DNA of 64,000 nucleotides from Zoroaster sp. YZ-2022 (taxonomy: Eukaryota; Echinodermata; Asteroidea; Forcipulatida; Zoroasteridae). Both the position numbers and the translations under genes were made by a program. How positions within the stretch are numbered: the first letter of the stretch is position 1; each line of letters starts with the position of its first letter. Positions 47,220 through 55,733 of the stretch are shown piece after piece. The stretch lies in the NCBI GenBank assembly GCA_029582265.1, contig CM055820.1, positions 19,626,212-19,690,211 on the forward strand, given 5' to 3'. Below the pieces are notes generated by a model. The model was given only the letters and a program-made list of their open reading frames with translations, was not told where the DNA came from and searched no databases.

Positions 47220-47714
47220 TTAATTTATCGGCCAAGTATTGACTTTGACATTGTAACAGATTCCATTCATTAAAGAGCCTAGAAAGGTTGCTTGCACAAA
47301 AACTTTTTTATTTTGCGTTTTGAAGCAAATTTTACCTTCAAAAAGCTTTGCTTCTTCATTATTCGAAAAATAAACAGTTCTTATATTTCTTTGGAGCTTA
47401 AAAAAATCTTTTTGTGCAGCCAATCGTAGATCGCGATCTATAGCTACATTAGTAACTACTTCACCTTGTACAATTTTTAAATAAACTGTACATGGTGTCG
47501 CATCATCAACAACAAAACTTGGAAAACAGATGGCTCCTTTGCGAGTCCATCTGATAATGAACGCATCATCCAATTTATACAATGTTTTATTTTGTTGAAC
47601 TTGATCGGCGTCAATATGCCCAGTTTTTTCAAAAACGTTTTGATCATCAGTTACACTTTGACTACTCGCTTCACTCGTTCGACTCGGTCGACTGGGTCCG
47701 TAAATGCTCGCCAT
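47220..47714 (-). CDS. Paralogue pair member A (MASIYGPSR protein)
   Basis: A 164-residue protein of unknown function with a Ser-rich N-terminus and a beta-rich body. It is the same length as the neighbour at 47,735-48,229, shares the exact start MASIYGPSR and a C-terminal pattern (F-GSL-ICYNVK/ICFNIK), but has diverged through the middle. Predicted soluble. Lying beside the penton-like gene, it could be an accessory capsid or vertex protein, an inference from context. Confidence 0.6.
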   Translation of the reverse strand: MASIYGPSRPSRTSEASSQSVTDDQNVFEKTGHIDADQVQQNKTLYKLDDAFIIRWTRKGAICFPSFVVDDATPCTVYLKIVQGEVVTNVAIDRDLRLAAQKDFFKLQRNIRTVYFSNNEEAKLFEGKICFKTQNKKVFVQATFLGSLMNGICYNVKVNTWPIN

Positions 47715-47734
47715 ATTTATTATACCAAAATTAT

Positions 47735-48229
47735 TTAATTCGACGGTAAACTTTTAATTTTAATATTGAAGCAGATTTTAGAATTTAGCGAACCGAAAAA
47801 ACTCGCTTCTGCAAAAACTTTTCTAACATTTCGCATTTTAAAACACATTTCGTATTTTAAATGTTGAATTTCATGATCTAGAAAATGAAATTTTACATCT
47901 CGTTGCGGAGAAGGAATATAATAAATGTTGGGAGCGCAATTGCGCGTCGCTGAATGCGTAGCAAAACTATTAGTTTTTATAAACTGCGTAAAAATGCTAC
48001 AATACGTAGGCGCGACCGTAAACAAGAAAAAGGGTTGTTGAAAAATATCGTGCCATCCGAGTACGACGTCGAATTTTTCAATTAAAACTATTCGCTGTAA
48101 AATTTCGTCTCTGTTTAGATATCCGTGATGTTCGTAAATTTCACCCGCATCACCTTTCATCGATGTTCCGTCGCTAGCACTCGTTCTAGCAACGCTCGTT
48201 ATACGACTGGGTCCGTAAATGCTCGCCAT
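47735..48229 (-). CDS. Paralogue pair member B (MASIYGPSR protein)
   Basis: A 164-residue sister of the 47,220-47,714 protein and likewise unassigned. Differences concentrate at residues 30-130, where B is richer in Phe, His and Cys (FQQPFFLFTVAPTYC). The ends (MASIYGPSR; FFGSLNSKICFNIK) are shared. The start lies directly after the stop of the penton-like gene (48,230), so the two are probably co-transcribed. Confidence 0.6.
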   Translation of the reverse strand: MASIYGPSRITSVARTSASDGTSMKGDAGEIYEHHGYLNRDEILQRIVLIEKFDVVLGWHDIFQQPFFLFTVAPTYCSIFTQFIKTNSFATHSATRNCAPNIYYIPSPQRDVKFHFLDHEIQHLKYEMCFKMRNVRKVFAEASFFGSLNSKICFNIKIKSLPSN

Positions 48230-48904
48230 TTATATTATTTCTACATTTAAAATAATGGGGAAACCGTGATTATGTACGTCTCTACTTTTGCTATCTCTAA
48301 CTCGAAAACTCAACTCGTTAAAAGTGCCGACTCGTAATTTTTTTGCTGGTGGATTTTTATATTCCATGTACATGCTTTCGCCGAACGACGCATCTTGCAA
48401 AGGAAAAGCGTTTAAAATAGTGCAGGGTTTACCGTTGAAATAATTATCGGTCGTAGAAATTTGATCGCAATGAATGTATAAAATTTTAAAAAGTTGTACG
48501 TCTATTTTGTTGTTGTATTCTCCCACGGTTAGAAATTCGTTGTGAAACCCCAATAAATTAGCCAACCCGCTAGTAAATTTAATAGACTTGCCTTCTTGAG
48601 TTATTTTAAACAAGAAAACGCCGGTTGTTTTATCGATGGTAAACGTGATCCAAGGCTTATCTTTTATTATAATCTCGATAATTTCGTTAATGTTGTAAAG
48701 CCCGGGTTCGATAAAATTTACAACGTCATCTTCACCGGTCGTGCGAATGACTATTCTTTCTTTTTTACGTACGTTGTAATATCCTACCCAAATGTTTACG
48801 CTGTGTAATATAATCGAGAGATTATCTCGTCGATTATCGATAACGTTGTCTAATTTAATCGACCCTCCTTCTTTACCAATTTCGATTTCGAACGTATGAT
48901 ACAT
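48230..48904 (-). CDS. Penton-like minor capsid protein
   Basis: This 224-residue beta-rich protein would form the vertices of the icosahedral particle beside the double-jelly-roll capsid protein. Support comes from the ordered pattern seen in Polinton minor capsid proteins. A short G-Y motif (EPGLYNINEI) comes first, then a lattice-like segment with LANLLGF. An I-I-CD segment followed by Y-NGK (LYIHCDQI...NYFNGK) and an ILNAFP segment follow. The C-terminal strand pair is LSFRVRDSKS...HGFPIILNVEI. Length fits the family. The start codon lies inside a palindromic 30-bp divergent junction shared with the plus-strand gene at 48,929. The assignment rests on motif order, not an alignment. Confidence 0.65.
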   Translation of the reverse strand: MYHTFEIEIGKEGGSIKLDNVIDNRRDNLSIILHSVNIWVGYYNVRKKERIVIRTTGEDDVVNFIEPGLYNINEIIEIIIKDKPWITFTIDKTTGVFLFKITQEGKSIKFTSGLANLLGFHNEFLTVGEYNNKIDVQLFKILYIHCDQISTTDNYFNGKPCTILNAFPLQDASFGESMYMEYKNPPAKKLRVGTFNELSFRVRDSKSRDVHNHGFPIILNVEII

Positions 48905-48931
48905 TTTATTATATTTTAATATAATAAAATG
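48902..48931. promoter_or_regulatory. Palindromic divergent start junction
   Basis: CATTTTATTATATT at the left is the exact complement of the last 14 bases, with a central TT. The two start codons of the divergent genes form the outer ends of the palindrome, so both genes have identical 12-base leaders. It is TATA-rich and probably a bidirectional promoter. Confidence 0.55.
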
Positions 48932-50306
48932 ACGTTTCCATTAGCATTCGAGAGTAATTATACGTATCCGTACAAGCAATCTGGAAATTTTAAAGCGCCT
49001 CTTTTTTACGCCGACGATTTAACGAGTCTAAAATTTACGTCAGCGAAACAGAGTCATTTAGCGCAACGTTCGTTAACGTGTTTCAAAATATACGTTACCT
49101 CACGTCGTCAGCGACGATGTTGTAAACGATTGGTTTTCTAACCCGCTAAAATTTTATCAAAATCAAATAAATTTTGTAACGTATTGCGCTACGACGAGAT
49201 GTGGTGTGGGTTACGATCATTTAAATCATTCAAATATGATGATTCGTAGTTTTTTTAGATTTCACGTCTATTATCAAATTAGACGATTGCTCAAAGAACT
49301 TAGCTGCCCTACATCTTATTCGAATTTTTTTGACGCGTTTTCAAACAATATCGATATAAGCGCGTACAATAGACTATGCGCTGAATTTCATTTATCGATT
49401 AAAGACGATTGGAAACAACGAGTAGACCACTTGTCAAACGGATTGGGAACGGCTTATTATCAAAACATTTACGGTTACATCGAGGTGCCGGGGAAAAACT
49501 ATGACAATTCAAATTTACAACATCGGCGTGAGAAAAGGATGGATTTCGATAAATCTAAAGTTGATTTAAATTTAGTAAATAGCGTTAACGATATAGGTGG
49601 TTCGTACGTCGTCGAATACATTTCTCAATCGCCACGCGTTAAAATGGCGTGGACCAAGTTTATATTGCCTATAAAGTCGGCTAAAGGTTTTACGGATGTT
49701 GGTACGCAACGCATAAACGACTCTATAAGAACTTATGTGTACGCGTTATTGGAAGCTCAAGCGCGAGTTAAAAGCTCGTTTTTAGCGGGTGGTACAGGTT
49801 TAGACGCGCAACGTGAATTTATAAATATAACTGAAGCTGAGATTTATTCTCCGGTCGATTTGAGTATGAGTATTCAACGATATCAAGATGTTTTACAAAA
49901 TGCTCGTTCTCAATTAAACTTTTGTTTAGGAGAAAATTTATACATGATGCCTAGCGATATGAATTTACGAATAGGCACGTACGCCGGATACAATAATAAT
50001 ATATTGATAGCGACGAGCGATTTATCTCTAGGTTCAAATTTAGATACAAATTCAACTCCCGTTGCTCCTCCTATTTTACCTTTGCTTCACGACAGCGTAC
50101 AATCGTCAACTGAACACGTACAAGAATCAAACGATTTTACAACTCTTTCTACAATATCACATCCTCTTGAAACCGTTGACAACTCTTTAGAAACTGCGCC
50201 AACTCTAAATAGTCATAAAGAAGAAAAAAGTGCTTTGATCGTTGGTTTTGCGATTTTAACCGGACTAGGTGTTATGATTTACGAATTGTTATTTTTTATC
50301 GTATAA
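48929..50306 (+). pseudogene. Polinton protein with C-terminal membrane anchor, frameshifted
   Basis: The upstream frame opens at 48,929 (MTFPLAFESNY) and stops at 49,139-49,141. The continuing frame is open from 49,077 to 50,306. One +1 frame change in the shared window 49,077-49,138 would join them, giving about 458 residues. The long part has NHSNMMIRSFFRFHVYYQIRR, a GLGTAYYQNIYGY segment and NDSIRTYVYALLEAQAR. A Ser/Thr/Pro-rich stalk and a hydrophobic C-terminal helix (ALIVGFAILTGLGVMIYELLFF) follow. I believe this type recurs in invertebrate Polintons but do not know its function. A virion-membrane or attachment role is possible from the stalk and anchor. A listed start at 49,206 would use GTG and is not credible. 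Confidence 0.65.
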
Positions 50307-51577
50307 GTTATAATTAAAACACCGACCCCCGTCAAGGTTAACCATAAATGTTGCGCCGCGAGCATAACGACGCTCGAAGCTATTTTAAATAACCAACTTA
50401 TTATACTACCGATAATAGCTGGTAAAGCGGCTAAAGCTTTCGCTCCCAGTTTAGATAATACGTTGGCTAAATTTTTTAACGTTTTTTGTATCCACCCATC
50501 ACCATCGGGTGGTGTTGGTGGTGGTGGTGGGGGTGTGGGTTCTGGGAGAATAGGAGTTGGTTCTGGGTATACAGGTTTGGGTGTGGGTGTAGGTGGTGCG
50601 GGTTTAGGTATAGGCGTTGGTAAAACTGAATTCGCGACTTCACCTATCGCTTTAGCGATAAAAGCGATGACCATACCGACGGCCGTTAATACACTAGCGA
50701 TCGTTACACCGTGTTTTTTAAAAAAGCCTATAATTTTTTCACCCAACGTGCGCTTTCTTCTATTTATCGCGTCTAACGTTTCTTCATTTTTAAACAAAAG
50801 GTTATGTACGTCTTTTTTTAAATCTTCCATAACTTCTTCGATAACCGATGTTTCTTCTTTTAGGTTTGCTCGTTCTTTACGTAGTAAATCCATCGCGTTT
50901 TCATCTCCTATCTCATTTTCGTCGATTCTTTGTTCAAAATTAGCTATTTTTTCTTTATTTTCTTTATATCTAAGCAATAATTCTAATACCGCGCCTCGTT
51001 TCGTTTCCATAAGTTTACTAATGCTCCGCAAGGTTCTTATATCGTAACCATATTTTAAAGCCGAGTTTTCAGAAAGAACGCTTATTGTATTTTCGTTAGC
51101 TTCTACCGTTTCGCTAATCAATTGCGCTACCTCGGTAGGTTCTAACGTTATTGTCCTTTGCGCTTCTTCCACCGTATCAAAATTATCGCTTATTGCTTTT
51201 TGTTCACGCGATTTATTTGGTTTTGGTAGGCCATAAAGTTCGTACAAAAAATCTTTACCTTGTTTTTTTAAAGTAGATTCTCCTAAAAATTTTCCCGCTT
51301 CCTTTTGGCTACTTAACCGTATTTGTTCACCGTTTTCTTTTATAAACCAAAGTACCGAGTATCTATATCTAAATCTACTATAGTCTTTTACAACGTTTGG
51401 TTTATTCCATTGTTTGTAAAATGCATCAACGGCATCTTTTTCATGTATATAATAGCCCGGGCTATCAAAGAGACCAGAAGGCGTTTCATCAACTCGCTCT
51501 TCTACATCATCTTTGGCATCTTCAAACGTATCATCAACGTTAAAATCTTCCATCGGTATATCGCCTCCTTCCGCCAT
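50279..51577 (-). CDS. Coiled-coil, proline-hinge membrane protein, copy 1
   Basis: A 432-residue protein with an acidic N-terminus, a region with KFLGESTLKKQGKDFLYELYG, a long charged coiled-coil (about 180-270) and a hydrophobic helix (VTIASVLTAVGMVIAFIA). A proline-rich hinge of PTP/PEP repeats (about 320-355) and a C-terminal tail with two hydrophobic helices (LAALPAIIGSIISWLF; LWLTLTGVGVLIITY) follow. It lies 1 bp after the homologous gene at 51,579 and overlaps the end of the plus-strand 48,929-50,306 gene by 28 bp. Architecture suggests an internal-membrane or membrane-penetration protein. Function is unknown. Confidence 0.65.
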   Translation of the reverse strand: MAEGGDIPMEDFNVDDTFEDAKDDVEERVDETPSGLFDSPGYYIHEKDAVDAFYKQWNKPNVVKDYSRFRYRYSVLWFIKENGEQIRLSSQKEAGKFLGESTLKKQGKDFLYELYGLPKPNKSREQKAISDNFDTVEEAQRTITLEPTEVAQLISETVEANENTISVLSENSALKYGYDIRTLRSISKLMETKRGAVLELLLRYKENKEKIANFEQRIDENEIGDENAMDLLRKERANLKEETSVIEEVMEDLKKDVHNLLFKNEETLDAINRRKRTLGEKIIGFFKKHGVTIASVLTAVGMVIAFIAKAIGEVANSVLPTPIPKPAPPTPTPKPVYPEPTPILPEPTPPPPPPTPPDGDGWIQKTLKNLANVLSKLGAKALAALPAIIGSIISWLFKIASSVVMLAAQHLWLTLTGVGVLIITYTIKNNNS

Positions 51578-51578
51578 T

Positions 51579-52943
51579 TTATAATTGATTTTTATTTTTT
51601 ATCGTATAAGTTATAATTAAAACACCGACCGCGGTCAAGGTTAACCATAAATGTTGCGCCGCGAGCATAACGGCGCTCGAAGCTATTTTAAATAACCAAC
51701 TTATTATACTACCGATAATAGCTGGTAAAGCGGCTAAAGCTTTCGCCCCCAGTTTAGATAATACGTTGGCTAAATTTTTTAACGTTTTTTGTATCCACCC
51801 ATCACTATCCGGAGTTGGTTCTGGAGTTGGCGCGGGTTCGGGTGTAGGTGTTGGTAAAACTGAATTCACGACGTTAACGGAGGCTTCGACGATAAAATTG
51901 ATAACCATACCGATGGCTATTAATACACTAACGATCGTTACGCCTTGTTCTCTAAATAAAGTTCCAACTCTTTCACCCAACGTTTTATCTATATTTTTTA
52001 TCCTATATAACGTTTCTTTAATTCTATTGAGTTGGCTACTATTCTTATAGTCAAACTTGGCAATTTGTTCTTTAATCGTATCAATTTCATCTAATAATTC
52101 TTGTTTTCGTTGCGTTAGTTGTACATTTTCATCTCCCACACCGTTGTTGGCGATTCTTTCTCTAATCGTTGTTAATTCTTTGTTTCGCGCGTGCAATTCG
52201 GCTTCAAATTTTAATTTATGTCCTTGCGCCGTTTCCATAAGACTAACGTAACCCTTTAATTCACGGTATATATTGGCCTCCTCTAGAGTTTGTGCATCTT
52301 GCGTAAGAAAACCAAGAAATTCTTCAACCTTATCTATCGTTTTTTCAACTTGTAAATCGCTCATTTCAATGTTATCTTTTTCTCGCTGTAAAGGTGGCGT
52401 CGGTAACTTTCGGCCTTCTTTATGAAGAGGATCAATCGTTGGTGATGGTGGCCGTGCTATCTCTTTTAAAACTTCACCCGCTTTTTCTTGCATTTTTTTT
52501 GATACTTTTGGTTTTGGTTTAGACGACCAGTCTTTTATACCCAATTGTTCTCTCATAAACCTAGTTTGGTCATAGCCAGCTCTTCTCGCTTCATTGGCTA
52601 TTGTACTTAACGCGAGAAAGGTTCTGTTTTGTTTTTCTTTCGTCAACCTGACTCTTTTTTCACCCTCTAGAAAATAAATACCATCGTCAAGTACGTGAAA
52701 TTTTTCATATTGAACCGGTTTATAATCCCAACCTTGTTTTGTTACAGTTTCATAAAATTGTTCAGCTTGAAAAGCATCAACCGATACCGGTTGAAATGAC
52801 GCGCCTTCTCGTAGTCTCGCTAATCTATCGGCATTTTCTTGACTGTTGATATCGCTTATTTCATCATCTATATATTCGTCATCTTCTTCGGGCCGATTAT
52901 ACTCTGGATCCGCCTCCATAAGTTCGTGACCTCCGTAAGCCAT
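51579..52943 (-). CDS. Coiled-coil, proline-hinge membrane protein, copy 2
   Basis: A 454-residue paralogue of the 50,279-51,577 protein with the same plan: acidic start, RLTKEKQNRTFLALST segment, coiled-coil (about 200-310), hydrophobic helix, shorter PTPEP hinge and nearly identical C-terminal tail. The last ~65 codons and the sequence beyond the stop are almost identical between copies at DNA level (51,600-51,800 against 50,290-50,490), while the N-terminal halves are strongly diverged. A recent conversion or a strong constraint on the tail would explain this. It starts 6 bp after the stop of the 52,950-53,384 gene, making a three-gene minus-strand operon-like block. Confidence 0.65.
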   Translation of the reverse strand: MAYGGHELMEADPEYNRPEEDDEYIDDEISDINSQENADRLARLREGASFQPVSVDAFQAEQFYETVTKQGWDYKPVQYEKFHVLDDGIYFLEGEKRVRLTKEKQNRTFLALSTIANEARRAGYDQTRFMREQLGIKDWSSKPKPKVSKKMQEKAGEVLKEIARPPSPTIDPLHKEGRKLPTPPLQREKDNIEMSDLQVEKTIDKVEEFLGFLTQDAQTLEEANIYRELKGYVSLMETAQGHKLKFEAELHARNKELTTIRERIANNGVGDENVQLTQRKQELLDEIDTIKEQIAKFDYKNSSQLNRIKETLYRIKNIDKTLGERVGTLFREQGVTIVSVLIAIGMVINFIVEASVNVVNSVLPTPTPEPAPTPEPTPDSDGWIQKTLKNLANVLSKLGAKALAALPAIIGSIISWLFKIASSAVMLAAQHLWLTLTAVGVLIITYTIKNKNQL

Positions 52944-52949
52944 TTATAA

Positions 52950-53384
52950 TCACTTTTTATCTTTTTTTAATAGTTTATAACTCACATAACCCACTATACT
53001 CATACCAATAATGATAAATAACATCTCGTTAGTTTTTGAATCTTCGCTAGCGTCGTAAAAATCTTCTAGTTGCGGTTCTTCTCGTAAATCAAGAGGTAAA
53101 TTTACTCGTGTATTTGAAACTCGTGAATATTCATACATCGCATCGTCGATATTATTAAACGTTCTTACGGCGCTCGATTCTTTTTGGATTTTTTCATTTA
53201 AATAATCTAGATATTTTAAACGTTTTTTACTAAATTCTTCTCTAGCTTTCGAAAGTTGCTCTATCGCTAAATCGTGTCTTGCTCGTTCGTCGCTACCGCG
53301 TAAATTACTAAATAAAGCATTGCTACCGGTAAAAGCAAACGCGTTAATTAACGCTCCTCCAATCATCATCGCTACAGACACCAT
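52950..53384 (-). CDS. Small two-helix membrane protein of Polintons
   Basis: A 144-residue protein whose N-terminal hydrophobic segment is VAMMIGGALINAFAFTGSNALF. A charged helical middle (RHDLAIEQLSKAREEFSKKRLKYLDYLN), an acidic linker with LEDFYDASEDSKTNE and a C-terminal membrane helix (LFIIIGMSIVGYVSYKLL) with a KKDKK tail follow. I recall this GGAL-NAFAF-GSN/RHD arrangement from other invertebrate Polintons; its role is unknown and a search would test that. First gene of a minus-strand block, divergent from the major capsid gene across a 70-bp junction with two palindromes. Confidence 0.7.
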   Translation of the reverse strand: MVSVAMMIGGALINAFAFTGSNALFSNLRGSDERARHDLAIEQLSKAREEFSKKRLKYLDYLNEKIQKESSAVRTFNNIDDAMYEYSRVSNTRVNLPLDLREEPQLEDFYDASEDSKTNEMLFIIIGMSIVGYVSYKLLKKDKK

Positions 53385-53386
53385 TT

Positions 53387-53454
53387 ATATTTATACTAGT
53401 GTATAAATATAGTTTATTTTAAAAGAAAATATAAAAATTATTACTAGTAATAAT
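53387..53454. promoter_or_regulatory. Divergent junction with two palindromes before the capsid gene
   Basis: ATATTTATAC and GTATAAATAT (53,387-53,410) are complementary around TAGT. A second, perfect 18-bp palindrome ATTATTACTAGTAATAAT (53,437-53,454) touches the capsid start codon. Both contain ACTAGT or its edge, and the second shares TTACTAGTA with the boxes at 55,411-55,591. Probably a bidirectional regulated promoter. Confidence 0.55.
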
Positions 53455-54732
53455 ATGACTAGTAACATGTACGGAGATGCGTTGGATCCATACAGAAGAT
53501 TAAGAGAACCTCGAGGTGTAAAAGGTATGCGTCAAAAAGTCGTCATTACAAATAATCCGAGCACCATAAACGAAAATCAATTGTTGACGGTTCGTTTTCC
53601 AAATTTAGGAATGAATGACGTTATCGTTCCGAATACAACGCGATTAGCTTTCAACATAGAACTCGTTAGCTCGGACGATGTAAATAGAACGTTGGTACAA
53701 AATATAGGTAGATGCATCGTAAAACATATAATAATTAAAATGGAAGGAAACGAAATATTTAGTTTAGACGATGCGGATGTATTCAATTGTTACAAAGACG
53801 AATGGTTGACCAAAGATCAACGTGAAAATTTAACGTATCAAGGAATAGAAGATGTAAACGTGACTAAAATAAGAATAGACGCTAGCGATAAAGATGTAGC
53901 CGCAAACAACGGAAAAGATAAAGCTGTCGCAGACGCGTATAAAAATAGATATTACATTCCGCTCGATTTTGAATTGTTGACCGATCATCAACCCTACTAT
54001 CAGTCGGGCATCGGAGATCGATTGACTTACGAACTCGTGTTTAATAAATTTAGTAACGTAATCAAAAGCACCGACGATGCTGCGAAATATATCATAAGTG
54101 GAATTTCTTTAGAATTTGAGGTCGTTCATATGCCGGAACTCGCTCGAACAATTAGAAATCAATACAGCGATAGAACGAGCATATTGTTTGATCGCGTACT
54201 GAGACAGAGCGTAACGACGTTAAACAAAAAAGATACAATGTGGAATATAAATTTAAATACTCCGGCAAAAAGTATGAAAGGAATATTGTTTCTATTCAAA
54301 GAACCCAACATACAAGAGTGCAACAAGTTTTATAATCCGAAAATAAACAAAGTTAGTATTACCATCGAAGGCGTTCCCAATCAACTCTACGCGCACGGAA
54401 TGAAAAGATATCAACAATGGGAAGAGATTTCAAAATATTTTGGTGATTCGAGAAAACAACACGCTATACGAGTTGCGCAAGCTCTAGATTTATCCAACAT
54501 CAAAATATCAAATTATTATTCTAATCGATACGGTTTATTTTTAGATTTAAGAACGAGTACCGATAATAAATTACACGGAAGCGGAAGACGAGTGCAAAAC
54601 TTATCCGAAGGAATTACCATTCAAATTGAAAAAGAAGCCGAATCCTCGGGCGAACTAAACATGTATACTTTTATTATCATGGACGCGCAACTAAACATAA
54701 GAAACTCGCGTTTCGAATCAGTCGATTATTAA
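53455..54732 (+). CDS. Double-jelly-roll major capsid protein
   Basis: A 425-residue protein that would form the hexon-like trimers of the Polinton particle. Conserved Polinton capsid stretches are present in order: NENQLLTVRFPNLGMNDVIVP, RTLVQNIGRCIVKHIIIKMEGNE (with FSLDDADVFNCY), NRYYIPLDFELLTDHQPYYQ, DRLTYELVFN and, in the second jelly roll, FYNPKINKVSITIEGVPNQLYA. Length and completeness fit a functional protein. No signal peptide or membrane helix. The palindrome abutting its start suggests it is regulated separately. The packaging ATPase gene follows after 51 bp on the same strand. Confidence 0.88.
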   Translation: MTSNMYGDALDPYRRLREPRGVKGMRQKVVITNNPSTINENQLLTVRFPNLGMNDVIVPNTTRLAFNIELVSSDDVNRTLVQNIGRCIVKHIIIKMEGNEIFSLDDADVFNCYKDEWLTKDQRENLTYQGIEDVNVTKIRIDASDKDVAANNGKDKAVADAYKNRYYIPLDFELLTDHQPYYQSGIGDRLTYELVFNKFSNVIKSTDDAAKYIISGISLEFEVVHMPELARTIRNQYSDRTSILFDRVLRQSVTTLNKKDTMWNINLNTPAKSMKGILFLFKEPNIQECNKFYNPKINKVSITIEGVPNQLYAHGMKRYQQWEEISKYFGDSRKQHAIRVAQALDLSNIKISNYYSNRYGLFLDLRTSTDNKLHGSGRRVQNLSEGITIQIEKEAESSGELNMYTFIIMDAQLNIRNSRFESVDY

Positions 54733-54783
54733 ACATCCAACGATAGAGTGATTATTAAAAAAAACGTTTAATATTAAAAGAAA

Positions 54784-55405
54784 ATGTTACCTAAATATCC
54801 ACACGCCGCGTTAATTTGCGGACAAACGGGATGCGGTAAAACTGAATTTGTTTTAAATTTATTACAAAATGAATATTTTAAATATTTTAAAAATATCGTT
54901 ATATTATGCCCCACCATTTTCAACAACGATACGTACAAAAATAGAAAATGGGTTCTAAACGACGATAACGTACACGTTAACGATTTAAACGACATATCGC
55001 TGAATAGGGCTATACAAATATATAGCGATGCTTTCAAAACGGAAGAAACGTTGTTTATTATAGACGATTGCAGCGCTAATAAACAGTTGCATTATTAAAA
55101 AATACGACGAGAATAATAAATGTATGATCACGCAATTGGCTTTTAGCGGTAGACACGTACGACACAGCTGTTGGATTCTTTCGCAAAAATATAATAGCGT
55201 ATTGAAAGATTTCAGAGAACAACTCAAATGGGTGTGTTTATTTTATTGTAAAGATAGAGACTCGTACGAGAATTGTCTTAGAGAAAATGATGTTATTCCG
55301 ACGGCCGAGTTACGAGAGCGAGCGCGCGAGCGACTAAAACGAGTTTTACATCGCAAGTTGATTTTAAAAACGGATCAGCCTACCGATTATGAAATACGTG
55401 ACTGA
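54784..55405 (+). pseudogene. A32/FtsK-type DNA-packaging ATPase, frameshifted
   Basis: This P-loop ATPase would drive the genome into the capsid. The first frame (54,784-55,098) has Walker A GQTGCGKT at residues 13-20 and Walker B FIIDDC at about 91-96. The second frame, open from 55,064 to 55,405, holds the rest, including AFSGRHVRHSCWILSQKYNSV with the sensor/arginine region, and an Arg-rich tail. A +1 frame change within 55,064-55,095 separates the two. No homopolymer lies there, so simple homopolymer miscalling is less likely. If real, the truncated product keeps the nucleotide site but loses the downstream motifs, so packaging would fail unless the frame is bypassed. Confidence 0.85.
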
Positions 55406-55410
55406 GGGTC

Positions 55411-55591
55411 GCGAGCAATTACTCGCAGGTCGTTGAGTAATTACTAGTAGGTTAAGAGCGGGTCGTTGGGTAATTACTAGTAGGTTAAGAGCAATTACTC
55501 GTAGGTCGTTGGGTAATTACTAGTAGGTTAAGAGCAATTACTCGTAGGTCGTTGGGTAATTACTCGTAGGTCGTTGGGTAATTACTCGTAT
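55411..55591. promoter_or_regulatory. Array of eight phased AATTAC boxes
   Basis: AATTAC begins at 55,417, 55,439, 55,472, 55,493, 55,515, 55,536, 55,558 and 55,580: intervals 22, 33, 21, 22, 21, 22, 22. Each box reads (GGT/GC/GT)AATTACT(A/C)GTAGG or close, interleaved with GGTCGTTGGG or GGTTAAGAGC. Intervals equal two or three DNA turns, so all boxes face one side of the helix. The array ends at TATAAATGG just before a small frame. It may be an origin-like iteron set or an operator. Confidence 0.6.
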
Positions 55592-55733
55592 AAATGGAAC
55601 CCTTACTATTGGACGCTAACGAAACTGAGCTAAACGACATATTGTTATTAAAACCTGATTGTTTTTTATATATATATATATATATTTTTTTTTTTTTTAA
55701 TTTGTCAAATTATTCTGTAAACGTTTATAATAA

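Noticed and set aside
49206..50306. A separate 366-residue gene starting at 49,206
   Set aside because: The codon there is GTG, and the reading frame continues upstream to 49,077 where it meets the frame from 48,929; it is the second part of one frameshifted gene.
50463..51047. Plus-strand Gly/Val-rich frame opposite the membrane protein gene
   Set aside because: It is the shadow of the proline-rich hinge and coiled-coil region of the minus-strand gene.
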